Source: Gimesia chilikensis (GTDB lineage Bacteria > Planctomycetota > Planctomycetia > Planctomycetales > Planctomycetaceae). From it: a stretch of 64,000 bases of DNA. The stretch is taken from positions 2,837,748-2,901,747 of the forward strand of contig NZ_CP036266.1 in assembly GCF_007744075.1 (NCBI RefSeq), read 5' to 3'. The translations under genes were made by a program, and so were the position numbers. This document shows, one piece after another, positions 43,965 through 52,444 of this stretch (position 1 is its first letter; each line of letters begins with the position of its first letter). Below the pieces are notes generated by a model that saw only the letters and a list, made by a program, of their open reading frames with translations, searched no databases and was not told where the DNA came from.

Positions 43965-44948
43965 ATGAATCAGTTCAGGAAAGGGACCAGGCTGGCCCTG
44001 GTGTTGACAATCTGTGGTCTGCTGCTGAGTTGTGCAGAACCGGCGGATAACGCAGCAAAATCGAATGAGGAGAAGTCAGAGAATCAGAAGCCGAAGATTG
44101 CGTTGATCATGAAATCGCTGGCGAATGATTTCTTCTCGACGATGGCGAAAGGGGCCGAGACGCATCAGCAGGAGCACAGCGACGAATACGAGTTGGTCGT
44201 CAACGGGATCAAGGATGAACGCGATCTGAGTCGCCAGGTGGCGCTGGTCGAAGAGATGGTCGCCAGCGGCGTGGATGCGATTGTGATTGCCCCCGCGGAT
44301 TCGAAAGCACTGGTGCCGGCTCTGAGAAGGGCCCGTGAAGCGGGCGTGGTCGTAATCAATATCGACAACAAGCTGGATCAGGAAATCCTGGAAGCGGAGA
44401 AGATCGAGATTCCGTTTGTTGGTCCTGATAACAAAGCCGGGGCGAAAAAGGTGGGCGACTATCTGGCCAAACAGCTGAAAGCCGGGGATGAGGTGATCGT
44501 GCTGGAGGGGATCCGGACATCATTCAACGGGACACAGCGGCGGCTCGGTTTTGAAGAGGCGATGAAGGCCGCAGATATCAAGATTGCGGACAGCCAGTCG
44601 GCCCAGTGGGAAATGAGTATGGCGAATACGCTGGCGTTATCGATGCTGAGCGAACATCCCAAAGTCAAGGCGATCCTGGCGGCGAATGACAGTATGGCGC
44701 TGGGAGCCCTGGCGGCGGTGAAGAACAACGGCAAAGCGGGCGATGTGCTTATTGTCGGCTTTGATAACATCGCTGCGGTACAGCAGGCGATTAAAGACGG
44801 ACAGATTCTGGCGACCGCGGATCAGCATGGCGATCAACTGGCCGTGTATGGCATCGAGTATGCCCTGAACCTGCTCAAGGAACCGCAGGCGAAACTGGAA
44901 GACCGGGAGACACCCGTCGATCTGGTGACGGCTGAGGTTCTGAAATGA
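43965..44948 (+). CDS. rbsB: Ribose-type ABC transporter substrate-binding lipoprotein
   Basis: 327 aa. The signal peptide ends in a lipobox ('CGLLLSCAEP', Cys about 23), so it is an anchored lipoprotein. Type I periplasmic-binding fold: 'IALIMKSLANDFFSTMAKGAETHQQ', 'GVDAIVIAPADSKALVPALRRAREAG', 'VVVINIDNKLDQ' and 'ILAANDSMALGALAAVKNNG'. It should bind ribose, or another pentose or nucleoside-derived sugar, and hand it to the RbsC-like permease. It overlaps the ATPase gene by 4 bases (ATGA), a sign of coupled translation. Sugar identity rests on neighbours rather than on specific residues. Confidence 0.92.
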   Translation: MNQFRKGTRLALVLTICGLLLSCAEPADNAAKSNEEKSENQKPKIALIMKSLANDFFSTMAKGAETHQQEHSDEYELVVNGIKDERDLSRQVALVEEMVASGVDAIVIAPADSKALVPALRRAREAGVVVINIDNKLDQEILEAEKIEIPFVGPDNKAGAKKVGDYLAKQLKAGDEVIVLEGIRTSFNGTQRRLGFEEAMKAADIKIADSQSAQWEMSMANTLALSMLSEHPKVKAILAANDSMALGALAAVKNNGKAGDVLIVGFDNIAAVQQAIKDGQILATADQHGDQLAVYGIEYALNLLKEPQAKLEDRETPVDLVTAEVLK

Positions 44949-46495
44949 CGGGCACGACGCTGCGGTTTTCTGCAGAAGGGCTCTCGAAGGACTACGTGGT
45001 GCGTGTGCTCGACGGTGTTTCGTTTGAGCTGCGCGCGGGTGAGATTCACGCGCTGGTAGGCGCCAACGGAGCCGGGAAGAGTACGCTGTGCAAAATGATT
45101 TCCGGCCTGGTCCCGCCGACGGAAGGTCAGATGTTGTTGAACGGCGTCCCCTACTCTCCCGTAGATAAGCGGTCGGCGGAGTCCCTGGGCGTGCAGATTG
45201 TGCAGCAGGAACTGAACCTGATTCCGACCCTCTCCGTGGCCGAGAATCTGCTGCTGGGACGCTATCCTCAACGGTGGGGCGTGATCAATCGTCGGGAACT
45301 GCAGCAGCAGGCTCGTGCAGCGCTGGACCGATTCGGGCTTTCGGATATATCAACAGATCAGAGTGCCGGGAGCCTGGGAGTGGGCCAGCAGCAGATGCTG
45401 GAGATCGCGGCCGCGCTGGATCGGAAGTGCGAGCTGCTGATTCTGGATGAGCCGACGGCGGCGCTGAGTGCAGGGGAAACGGAGCGTCTGTTTGCGCGGC
45501 TGGATGAGTTGCGTGCGCAGGGCGTGGGGATCATTTATATCAGCCATCGCCTGGATGAGATCGCCCGGATTGCGGACCGGTTGACCGTGCTGCGGGACGG
45601 GAAGTATGTCAGTACGCATGCCGTGAGTGAGTTTCAGCCGATCGAACGGGTGGTGGACCTGATGACCGGAGAGACACAGGCGGTGCAGCATGCGCTCCAG
45701 GAGCATACGAACCACTCCCGGGAACAGACGCTGTTAGGCGTGGACGGCATGACGGGGGGACCGGTTCAGGAGGTCAGCTTTTCCGTGCAGGCGGGGGAAC
45801 GGTATGGGATCGCGGGGCTGGTGGGAGCGGGACGGACGGAACTGTTGCGGCTGATTTTCGGAGCGGATCGCGCGATGCGAGGTGATATATTTCTGCGGGG
45901 CGAGAGTGTGCCCCGTCGATTCGGACATCCGCACCAGGCGGTGGCGGCGAAAATGGCGATGGTGACGGAGGACCGCAAGCAGAACGGATTGCTGCTCTCA
46001 CAGTCGATCCGGGTGAATACGACGTTGCCCAGTCTGGATCGACTGGCGGGGACTGCAGGCGTGATTGACCGTCAGCGGGAAGCGACCGTCGTGCGGACCG
46101 AGTGGGAACGACTGGGGATTCATGCCCGGGACATGGAACAGAGTGTGGGCACGCTCAGCGGGGGGAATCAGCAGAAGGTCGCGGTGGCGAAGTGGCTGCT
46201 CAAGGATGCGGATGTGTTTCTGTTTGACGAACCGACGCGGGGCATTGACGTGGCGGCGCGGCGGAAGATTCATCAGCTGTTTGATGAACTGGCCCGGCAA
46301 GGGAAAGCCCTGGTGATCGTCAGCAGTGACCTGGAAGAACTGTTCGAGACCTGCGACCGGATTGGTGTGATGTCGGCAGGTCGGCTGGTGAGCGAATACA
46401 AAAGGGAAGAGTGGTCGTATGACGCGATTATGCAGGACTGCTTTGCAGGGTATACATCACAAGAGAAAACAAACTCTGGAGGAACGACGCGATGA
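44945..46495 (+). CDS. rbsA: Ribose-type ABC transporter ATP-binding protein (two ABC domains)
   Basis: 516 aa, the usual RbsA/MglA/XylG length, with two fused ABC domains. The first has Walker A 'GANGAGKST', signature 'LGVGQQQMLEIA' and Walker B 'LLILDEPTAALS'. The second has a degenerate P-loop 'GLVGAGRTELLRLIFG' and a good signature 'LSGGNQQKVAVAKWL' followed by 'VFLFDEPTRGID'. This asymmetry, with a weak second P-loop, is normal for carbohydrate uptake (CUT2) ATPases. It energises uptake with the downstream permease. It overlaps both neighbours by 4 bases. Confidence 0.94.
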   Translation: MTGTTLRFSAEGLSKDYVVRVLDGVSFELRAGEIHALVGANGAGKSTLCKMISGLVPPTEGQMLLNGVPYSPVDKRSAESLGVQIVQQELNLIPTLSVAENLLLGRYPQRWGVINRRELQQQARAALDRFGLSDISTDQSAGSLGVGQQQMLEIAAALDRKCELLILDEPTAALSAGETERLFARLDELRAQGVGIIYISHRLDEIARIADRLTVLRDGKYVSTHAVSEFQPIERVVDLMTGETQAVQHALQEHTNHSREQTLLGVDGMTGGPVQEVSFSVQAGERYGIAGLVGAGRTELLRLIFGADRAMRGDIFLRGESVPRRFGHPHQAVAAKMAMVTEDRKQNGLLLSQSIRVNTTLPSLDRLAGTAGVIDRQREATVVRTEWERLGIHARDMEQSVGTLSGGNQQKVAVAKWLLKDADVFLFDEPTRGIDVAARRKIHQLFDELARQGKALVIVSSDLEELFETCDRIGVMSAGRLVSEYKREEWSYDAIMQDCFAGYTSQEKTNSGGTTR

Positions 46496-47484
46496 CTGAC
46501 TCCCCTGCTCCACTCCCGGATCGCCAATCTTCGCATGGCGGGCTGACGTATTCACTGTTTCAATATGCGGGCCTCCTGGGAGTGCTGGTACTGCTGGTAT
46601 TGATTTTCCACCAGATGAGCGATCACTTTCTGACGCGGCAGACGCTGGCTACGGTGGCGAATAACATTCCGGACCTGCTGGTGATTTCGGTGGGAATGAC
46701 GCTGGTATTGATTATTGGCGGGATCGATTTGTCGGTCGGTTCGCTGCTGGCGCTCTCGTCGGCGGTGCTGGGCGTGTGCATGGTCGACTGGGGCTGGCCT
46801 TTGTGGGCGGCGGTGCCTGTCTGCCTGGGGACCGGTGCGCTGTGTGGGATGCTCAACGGTGTGATCAGTGTGAAGGCGGGGATTCCTTCGTTTATTGTGA
46901 CGCTGGGGATGCTGGAGATGGCACGCGGCGGTGCATACCTGCTGACCGATTCGCAGACGAAGTACATTGGATCGTCGATTGAATGGATTGGTGTGCCTGT
47001 GAAGGGGCTGCTGTTCTCGCCCGCGTTTCTGCTGGCGCTGGTGATTGTGGCGGTGGGACAATATCTGCTGACGCGGACAGTCTTTGGTCGCTATTGTGTG
47101 GCGATCGGAACGAATGCGGAGGCGGTGCGGATGTCGGGAATCCGGACGGCCCCCTGCTCGATCGTGGTGTTTGCGATCAGTGGTCTGTTGTGTGGCCTGG
47201 CGGGTGTGATGCAGACCTCGCGACTCTCAACGGCAGATCCGAACGCGGCGGTGGGACTCGAACTTTCGGCGATTGCGGCCTGTGTGATTGGCGGGACGAG
47301 TCTGATGGGCGGCCGGGGTTCAGTGATTAATACGTTCTTCGGCGTGCTGATCATCGCGGTGCTGCAGACAGGGCTGGCCCAGATTGGGGCGACCGATCCT
47401 CTCAAGCGGGTGATCACCGGAGCGGTGATTATCGTCGCGGTGCTGCTGGATGCGGCGCGGCAGCGATGGAAACGTGGTGGTTGA
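46492..47484 (+). CDS. rbsC: Ribose-type ABC transporter permease
   Basis: 330 aa inner-membrane protein of the CUT2 permease family with about 8-10 membrane segments. Conserved segments: 'ANNIPDLLVISVGMTLVLIIGGIDLSVGSLLALSS', 'VKAGIPSFIVTLGMLEMARG', 'GTNAEAVRMSGIRTAPCSIVVFAISGLLCGLAGVMQTSRLS' and 'GGTSLMGGRGSVINTFFGVLII'. It completes the ABC uptake system. It overlaps the ATPase gene and is the last gene of the operon; no strong terminator was seen after it. A type D repeat starts 25 bases past the stop. Confidence 0.93.
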   Translation: MTDSPAPLPDRQSSHGGLTYSLFQYAGLLGVLVLLVLIFHQMSDHFLTRQTLATVANNIPDLLVISVGMTLVLIIGGIDLSVGSLLALSSAVLGVCMVDWGWPLWAAVPVCLGTGALCGMLNGVISVKAGIPSFIVTLGMLEMARGGAYLLTDSQTKYIGSSIEWIGVPVKGLLFSPAFLLALVIVAVGQYLLTRTVFGRYCVAIGTNAEAVRMSGIRTAPCSIVVFAISGLLCGLAGVMQTSRLSTADPNAAVGLELSAIAACVIGGTSLMGGRGSVINTFFGVLIIAVLQTGLAQIGATDPLKRVITGAVIIVAVLLDAARQRWKRGG

Positions 47485-47508
47485 TTACTGACGGGATGAA
47501 TTTTTGCT

Positions 47509-47530
47509 ACCACGAAATGCACGAAAAGGG
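47509..47530 (+). repeat. Dispersed CACGAAA repeat (type D), copy 1
   Basis: Reads ACCACGAAATGCACGAAAAG. Built from CACGAAA units spaced 9 bases apart, as in the copies near 55665, 56766 and 58036. It follows the rbsC-like stop by 24 bases. Confidence 0.6.
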
Positions 47531-47756
47531 ATGTGTTAATAGTGGTCAACTCTTGTCAGAGTAGTCATCACGGTCAAACGATTGGATAAATTTAACGTAA
47601 TGTACAAATATGTATGCTTGTGCTTGATTTTTACTCAAAAAAAGATTAGGTGTGTATGAGTGATCAATGTGAGGGGCTGGACTCAAAAAGATTCCTCAGA
47701 AATGATCCATATCTGGAATCGAGAATGAGTACTGTTACAGGTAGAGAGGATTCATC

Positions 47757-48158
47757 TTGGAAACAAGCGATACCAAACTTTGTCCCTTTTGTCGGGAGGA
47801 GATAAAAGCAAAAGCGATTAAATGCAGACATTGCCAAAGCATGCTGGTTCACTCTTCCCCTCAGAACAATTTAGCGCAGGCGTCAAGTCAGGCAGCTCAA
47901 AAGCAGACTGGCTCTTTGTGGTTGGCGGTTCCTCCACTAGTTCTGGCGATACTTTGTTTTGTCGCATTGTTTGATATCGCTTCCTGGGACGGTGATACCT
48001 TTGCGGGTTTCTTCTTATTTTGGATTATCAGTATTGCTTTGGGAATCGTTTCCGTCTGCATCCAAAATAGAGGGCGCGGTGTTGCGATTGCTGGAATTAT
48101 TTTGAGCTGTTTAAACATGTTTTTATTGTTTGCCTTTTTTATTGCGGCTGCAAGTTAG
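47757..48158 (+). CDS. Zinc-ribbon membrane protein (DUF4190-like)
   Basis: 133 aa from a TTG at 47757, preceded by GAGGATTC. A short zinc ribbon starts the protein ('LCPFCREEIKAKAIKCRHC', CxxC...CxxC, residues about 8-26). Two or three hydrophobic segments follow (about 50-70, 80-105 and 112-130), with 'GIVSVCIQNRGRGVAIAGIILSCL' reminiscent of DUF4190. Function unknown; zinc-ribbon plus membrane helices are common in sensors of membrane state. The next gene encodes the same ribbon type, so they may act together or descend from one gene. Confidence 0.75.
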   Translation: METSDTKLCPFCREEIKAKAIKCRHCQSMLVHSSPQNNLAQASSQAAQKQTGSLWLAVPPLVLAILCFVALFDIASWDGDTFAGFFLFWIISIALGIVSVCIQNRGRGVAIAGIILSCLNMFLLFAFFIAAAS

Positions 48159-48200
48159 TCAGTCAAATCGAAATCCGAGCGAAATACCGAGGTCCGGGCC

Positions 48201-48566
48201 ATGCTATGTCCTTTCTGTTGTGAAGAAATTAAAGCCGAAGCGATCAAATGCAAGCATTGTAAGACCATGCTTTATTCAACTGAGGAACCCTTGGGGGCTG
48301 GCGTCAACGCTCCGAAGATTCTGCCAGAGCGACCAGAAAAATCGAAACGGGTTGCCGGTTTCCTGGCTTTCTTTCTGGGAGGGTTGGGGATTCATAAGTT
48401 TTACCTGGGCAATTGGGGTTGGGGAATTTTGTATATTTTGTTCGTGTGGACTTATATCCCTTTAATCCTTTCGTTAATCGAGCTGATTCGGTACTGCATA
48501 CTTTCAGACGAGGAATTCTCGCAAAAGCTTGCAGAGAATAATGGTCCATTCGCTTTCGTCTGGTAG
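48201..48566 (+). CDS. Zinc-ribbon TM2-domain membrane protein
   Basis: 121 aa. It begins with a zinc ribbon nearly identical to that of the previous gene ('MLCPFCCEEIKAEAIKCKHC', with an extra Cys). After a linker comes a TM2 domain: 'RVAGFLAFFLGGLGIHKFYLG', then 'GWGILYILFVWTYIPLILSLIELIRYC'. The GxHxFYLG motif is the TM2 hallmark. Its C-terminus is short and acidic. Function is unknown; TM2 proteins appear linked to membrane or cell-contact roles in other organisms. It lies 42 bases after the preceding gene on the same strand. Confidence 0.82.
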   Translation: MLCPFCCEEIKAEAIKCKHCKTMLYSTEEPLGAGVNAPKILPERPEKSKRVAGFLAFFLGGLGIHKFYLGNWGWGILYILFVWTYIPLILSLIELIRYCILSDEEFSQKLAENNGPFAFVW

Positions 48567-48639
48567 GTGAAATCTCAATTCACGAGAACGACTATGGATC
48601 TGCGAGAGAGCCTGGAAGAGGCCAGTATTGCGAATTCTG

Positions 48640-48854
48640 TCTCAGAATGTAGTCGATCAGGAGCCGGTGTATGTGGTGGAGGATCCGGACGGGCGGAAGG
48701 TTGAGTTGCGGCAGAGCGAACAACCGGGCGCGGGCTGGCTGCAATTCTGATGGGAATTGCGACAATCATTGGAGGCCTGACAGGTCTGTGGGGACTGGAA
48801 CTGGTCATCAGATGGTTTCCGAAGCGGATGGAACCGAAAGAAACTGTAGTTTAA
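48640..48854 (+). pseudogene. Possible frameshifted relic of a small membrane protein
   Basis: One frame reads 'QEPVYVVEDPDGRKVELRQS' up to a stop at 48750; the next frame then gives 'GLAAILMGIATIIGG', continuing 'LTGLWGLELVIRWFPKRMEP' to TAA at 48852-48854. Joined by a one-base shift, it would make a small protein with one membrane segment and a basic C-terminal end. No start codon is convincing in the first frame. A degraded gene fits, but two unrelated short frames are also possible. Confidence 0.35.
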
Positions 48855-48913
48855 TCCGCGGTATCTGATTGATGGCACAACGATTACAGGCTTGAAGAGA
48901 TTGGGAGCTGCGA

Positions 48914-49435
48914 ATGAATCTGAAGCTCAAATTCATTCATGGTGATATTCTGGATCAGCCGGCGGAAGGGTTGGTTTGTTCGGGGAATGTTTATCTGAAT
49001 ATGTCAGGCGGCGTGAACGGCGCACTGCTGGTTCGAGGGGGTGAGGCACTGCAGAGGCAGTTGCATCAGTATCTGCGGGATGAGGGGCTGAAGTTTGTGC
49101 CGCCCGGTTATGTGATGGAAATCGGGCCCGAGCCATTTGCATTCCGTTCGATCGTGTATTCGGTGGCGATTGACGGCTGGTACGATTCGAACATTGCTCT
49201 GGCGGCTGAGACACTGACCAGTGCGCTATCGATCATCAAATCACGAGGTTGCACTTCGGTTAACATCCCTGCCCTGGCGACCGGATATGGGAAGCTTTCG
49301 AAGCAGGACTTCGGAGTCGCATTACGAAGGGTGCTGTCGGCGCGCGAGTGGGGCTTTGAACTTGTGAATGTAGTGGAACGGAACGCGTATGGGTTGGAGG
49401 AGATTCAGGAGGGGTATCGTGGGGAGCAGGAGTAA
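48914..49435 (+). CDS. Macro-domain protein (ADP-ribose binding)
   Basis: 173 aa, consisting almost entirely of a macro domain. It starts 'LKLKFIHGDILDQPAEGLVC', then 'GNVYLNMSGGVNGALLVRGGEALQRQL' corresponding to the N..l..GGGVa.ai..a.G pattern, and 'VNIPALATGYGKLSKQDFGVAL', the phosphate-binding loop with GxG. Macro domains bind or hydrolyse ADP-ribose, O-acetyl-ADP-ribose or ADP-ribosylated proteins. The loop lacks some residues of active mono-ADP-ribosylhydrolases (SGGVNGAL rather than a full GGGV with Asn), so binding without catalysis is possible. A bacterial PARG-type protein is encoded 6.4 kb downstream. Start ATG at 48914 is good. Confidence 0.8.
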   Translation: MNLKLKFIHGDILDQPAEGLVCSGNVYLNMSGGVNGALLVRGGEALQRQLHQYLRDEGLKFVPPGYVMEIGPEPFAFRSIVYSVAIDGWYDSNIALAAETLTSALSIIKSRGCTSVNIPALATGYGKLSKQDFGVALRRVLSAREWGFELVNVVERNAYGLEEIQEGYRGEQE

Positions 49436-49489
49436 CTCCGGGAATACTGATGTTCGTCAAGTCGAGTTAATTTCAAGCGGGATATGATC

Positions 49490-51478
49490 ATGTCTGGAGA
49501 TGAAGAAGTGGGATCGAGTTCTAATCCAGATGCTGATAGTCCATATTATTCGCATGTTAAGGCAATCCGTGAACGCCCCTGGGATATGCAGGCGATCCAG
49601 AAGTTTGTGAGCTGGCTGGATGAATGTGACCCTCCCCGTGCCGAACTGGTACGTATGCAAATGGAGATCATCTCGCCTGATTTCGATGAATCACGACGAG
49701 GAGAATTGGAACAAAAAATATCGGATTTGATTAATCAAAACAGGATCAGGTGGACTCGGTCTCTGGACCCGCTGGGATGGCGGGCAGAACTAGCCATGTT
49801 TGAAATCGGATTGATCAATTGGTTGTATATCCAGGGCCTCACTGATGACCAGGCAGAAATCCTGCAAAAGACGCCTGAGATACGAGCACTGGAGTTGGAT
49901 GGACCTCAACTATCTGAATCCGGTTATCAGTGTGTTTGCAGCATGTCCCAACTGGATGAGCTGATAATCAAAGCGGAACGGTTGACTGAGCAGGAACTGG
50001 AGTATCTGGAGCAACTTCCTCCCTGGACAGTGGTGGAGCTTTATTGCGATGGCCTGGAGCCAGAACAGATCCATGAGATGAATGCGCGGCGAATCGCGAA
50101 ATGGAAAACTCTGGATACTGACGGAAAAAGGAGTGCTGGAGCACGATTTCTATTGTCTCATGCATGTAAGCCGCTTCGGTACGGTCAGCCGATCAAAACT
50201 GCCGATTTGCGGCAGACGGGAATTCGAAATACGGAGCTGCAGATGTTGTCGGGACTCCCTGAACTGGAGAAAGTCGACATCTCAGAAGGCGAGATCACAT
50301 CAGAGGGTTTGGTATCACTGACGGGGCTGAAACGACTAAAGTGGCTGCGGTTATGGAGCACTTGCGTGACATCCATTGCTCCTCTCGCTGGCTTGACCCA
50401 TCTTGAACATCTGGAAATATATCCTTATTACGATATTACGATGGGAGACGAGGGGTTTGCCGGGCTGGAGACTTTGACGGGGCTCAAGGAGCTATTTGTA
50501 AGGGAGTATACACTATCGGATGTGACTGTACTTCGACTGGCACCGCTTAAACGGCTGCGGCAACTTGATTTAAGTATCGGAGATCTGAATTCTGAAGATT
50601 GTCTGTCTGTGTTGTCGGAACTGACTGAACTTGAATCGCTTTATTTCCGTTGCAATACCAAACTCAGTGAACGGGTGCTGGATTATCTTTCCGGTCTGAA
50701 ACAGTTACAGTCGTTGTCGCTCCACATTGATCAGGGAGACGGCGATGGATTCCAACATCTTGCAGGATTGGAAGATCTGGAATTTCTGGAGGTTGGGGGA
50801 AACGCATTTAATAACCGTGCAATACAGTATCTGGCTCCACTGAAAAACTTGAAAACTATAAATGCACAGGGAAGCGCTGTGACTAAGTCAGGAGCCCGGA
50901 AGCTGGCAGAACAACTGCCGGATGTGACTATCATTCTTAACAACGCATTGGTGAAAACTCCTCGAAAAACAATTACCTGTCATCGTTGTGTGATTCACGA
51001 TAATGCATCTGTGCTGGTTCCTGCAAGTTGGACTGGAACCAGCAATCACGCATCATATTATCTTAATGTTCGAGAGGATGGCTGGGATAAGATACTGAGC
51101 TGGTCCGGTCAGCTTCGTCCACTAGAGTTTAACTTATATTATGATTCTGAATGCCATACAGCGAATGCAGCTTTAAAGGCATTTATTCATCATGTTGGGG
51201 GCGAGGAACTGAAAATAATACGGGAGAATGTACACTCCTTTGAAAATGTGAGGGAGACAGCATCCTGTATTTTTGAAAAAGAATTGGCGATGTACTTCGT
51301 AATTACAGGAGAAGCTGATGCAGGAGTTGTTGTATTTGTCTGCGAGGTCTCCTCTTCCCGCTTTGCGGAGTTGGAACCATTATTCCTGTCGATGGCGCGT
51401 TCGGTGAGGCTGGGAAGCGATCCGGCGCTACATCAGGCTGAGATCGTCGAAATTTCAGTTCAGGAGAGAATGGGATAA
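49490..51478 (+). CDS. Leucine-rich repeat protein with TIGR02996-like N-terminus
   Basis: About 662 aa from the ATG at 49490 (MSGDEEVGSSSN); an ATG two codons upstream is also usable. Residues 20-65 ('AIRERPWDMQAIQKFVSWLD', then 'ECDPPRAELVRMQMEI') match the planctomycete repeat-companion domain TIGR02996. From about 130 to 480 there are leucine-rich repeats of the 'L..L..L.L....' kind with 'GLKRLKWLRLW', 'GLTHLEHLEIYPY', 'GLKELFVREYTLSD' and similar. The last 180 residues ('TCHRCVIHDNASVLVPASW' onward) form a separate alpha/beta domain I do not recognise. Probably a protein-binding cytoplasmic scaffold. GC is lower than in the operon just upstream. Confidence 0.75.
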   Translation: MSGDEEVGSSSNPDADSPYYSHVKAIRERPWDMQAIQKFVSWLDECDPPRAELVRMQMEIISPDFDESRRGELEQKISDLINQNRIRWTRSLDPLGWRAELAMFEIGLINWLYIQGLTDDQAEILQKTPEIRALELDGPQLSESGYQCVCSMSQLDELIIKAERLTEQELEYLEQLPPWTVVELYCDGLEPEQIHEMNARRIAKWKTLDTDGKRSAGARFLLSHACKPLRYGQPIKTADLRQTGIRNTELQMLSGLPELEKVDISEGEITSEGLVSLTGLKRLKWLRLWSTCVTSIAPLAGLTHLEHLEIYPYYDITMGDEGFAGLETLTGLKELFVREYTLSDVTVLRLAPLKRLRQLDLSIGDLNSEDCLSVLSELTELESLYFRCNTKLSERVLDYLSGLKQLQSLSLHIDQGDGDGFQHLAGLEDLEFLEVGGNAFNNRAIQYLAPLKNLKTINAQGSAVTKSGARKLAEQLPDVTIILNNALVKTPRKTITCHRCVIHDNASVLVPASWTGTSNHASYYLNVREDGWDKILSWSGQLRPLEFNLYYDSECHTANAALKAFIHHVGGEELKIIRENVHSFENVRETASCIFEKELAMYFVITGEADAGVVVFVCEVSSSRFAELEPLFLSMARSVRLGSDPALHQAEIVEISVQERMG

Positions 51479-51512
51479 GAACTAATTGACTGATCACAGG
51501 GGGGATTTTCAA

Positions 51513-52083
51513 ATGTATGAATTTGATGTCGAGCGATTGTCTCCGGAGCAGCGGGCGATGGTGGCGTTGTGGGAGTCGCATCTGGCTGCGGAGTTTGAGA
51601 CGAAGGATGCTGATGCCTCGTGCGGCACGATGACTGACGTGCCTTATGTGAATCATGTGCCGACGATTATGGGGGGAGTGGGGCATCGGCAGCTGAATCA
51701 CTTTTATGACAGGTATTTCATCCCGAATATGCCGGACGATCTGGAGATGGAGATAATCACGCGGACGGTGGGGCTGGATCGGATCGTCGATGAATTCGTG
51801 ATCCGCTACGCATTCAGTTGAGATGTTCTGGCTGCTGCCCAGGATCGCTCCGACGGGACGACGGCTGGAGTTTGTCGTGGTGGTGATTGTCTGCTTTGAA
51901 GAGGGCAAGATGAGCGAGGAGCACATTCACTGGGACCAGGCCTCGGTGCTGGTACAGGCAGGGTTGCTCGACCCCGAACATCTGCCGGTGGTGGGAGCGG
52001 AAGGCGCACGCAAGATGCTGGATCGGAATGCGGTGCCTTCGAATTTGTTGATTAAACGTGGGGTGGAGGATGAGTTACTGTAG
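51513..52083 (+). pseudogene. Frameshifted SnoaL/NTF2-like (carboxymethylenebutenolidase-associated) gene
   Basis: The N-terminal half (from ATG 51513) reads 'LSPEQRAMVALWESHLAAEF', 'DVPYVNHVPTIMGGVGHRQL' and 'TVGLDRIVDEFVIRYAFS', then stops at 51819-51821. The second half, in another frame, begins near 51812: 'THSVEMFWLLPRIAPTGRRL', then 'EEHIHWDQASVLVQAGLLDP' and stops at 52083. Joined, they make one SnoaL-like domain of about 185 residues. A single base deletion around 51805-51812 explains the break, since adding one base restores the frame without loss of conserved residues. Could be a true pseudogene, a sequencing error or a programmed shift. Confidence 0.78.
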
Positions 52084-52444
52084 ACGTAAGAGGGAAAGAA
52101 CGGTTTGTGACTTAGATCTCAGTTAACAATTATTTGGAAATTATAAAACCTAATCCTGAGGTAAAAGAACGCAGATTAAAATGTCAAAGATATGGCTGTG
52201 TGCGAAACAATAAATGATGGAAATTATGTCGCTTGACAAGAGGTTTTGATGTGTCATTATGTCTATGTGTTTTTAGTGGCATTACTACTGTTTGTAAGAA
52301 TAGTTTTGTAAGTATTGACTTTTGTGCGGTTGAGATATGGTGTTGTCAAAATTGTTTCATGGCGATCTTTTTAACAATTCAAAGAAAAGATTGATTCAAG
52401 AATTTATTTTCTAGTCAGGTATTTGAGTTTAGACAGGATGAACT
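52084..52444. other. AT-rich region upstream of the P-loop ATPase
   Basis: About 360 bases, strikingly AT-rich beside its neighbours, with no credible frame. A TTGACT at 52316 could be a -35 box for the ATPase gene. I find no inverted repeats or attachment site marking an island boundary. Confidence 0.5.
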
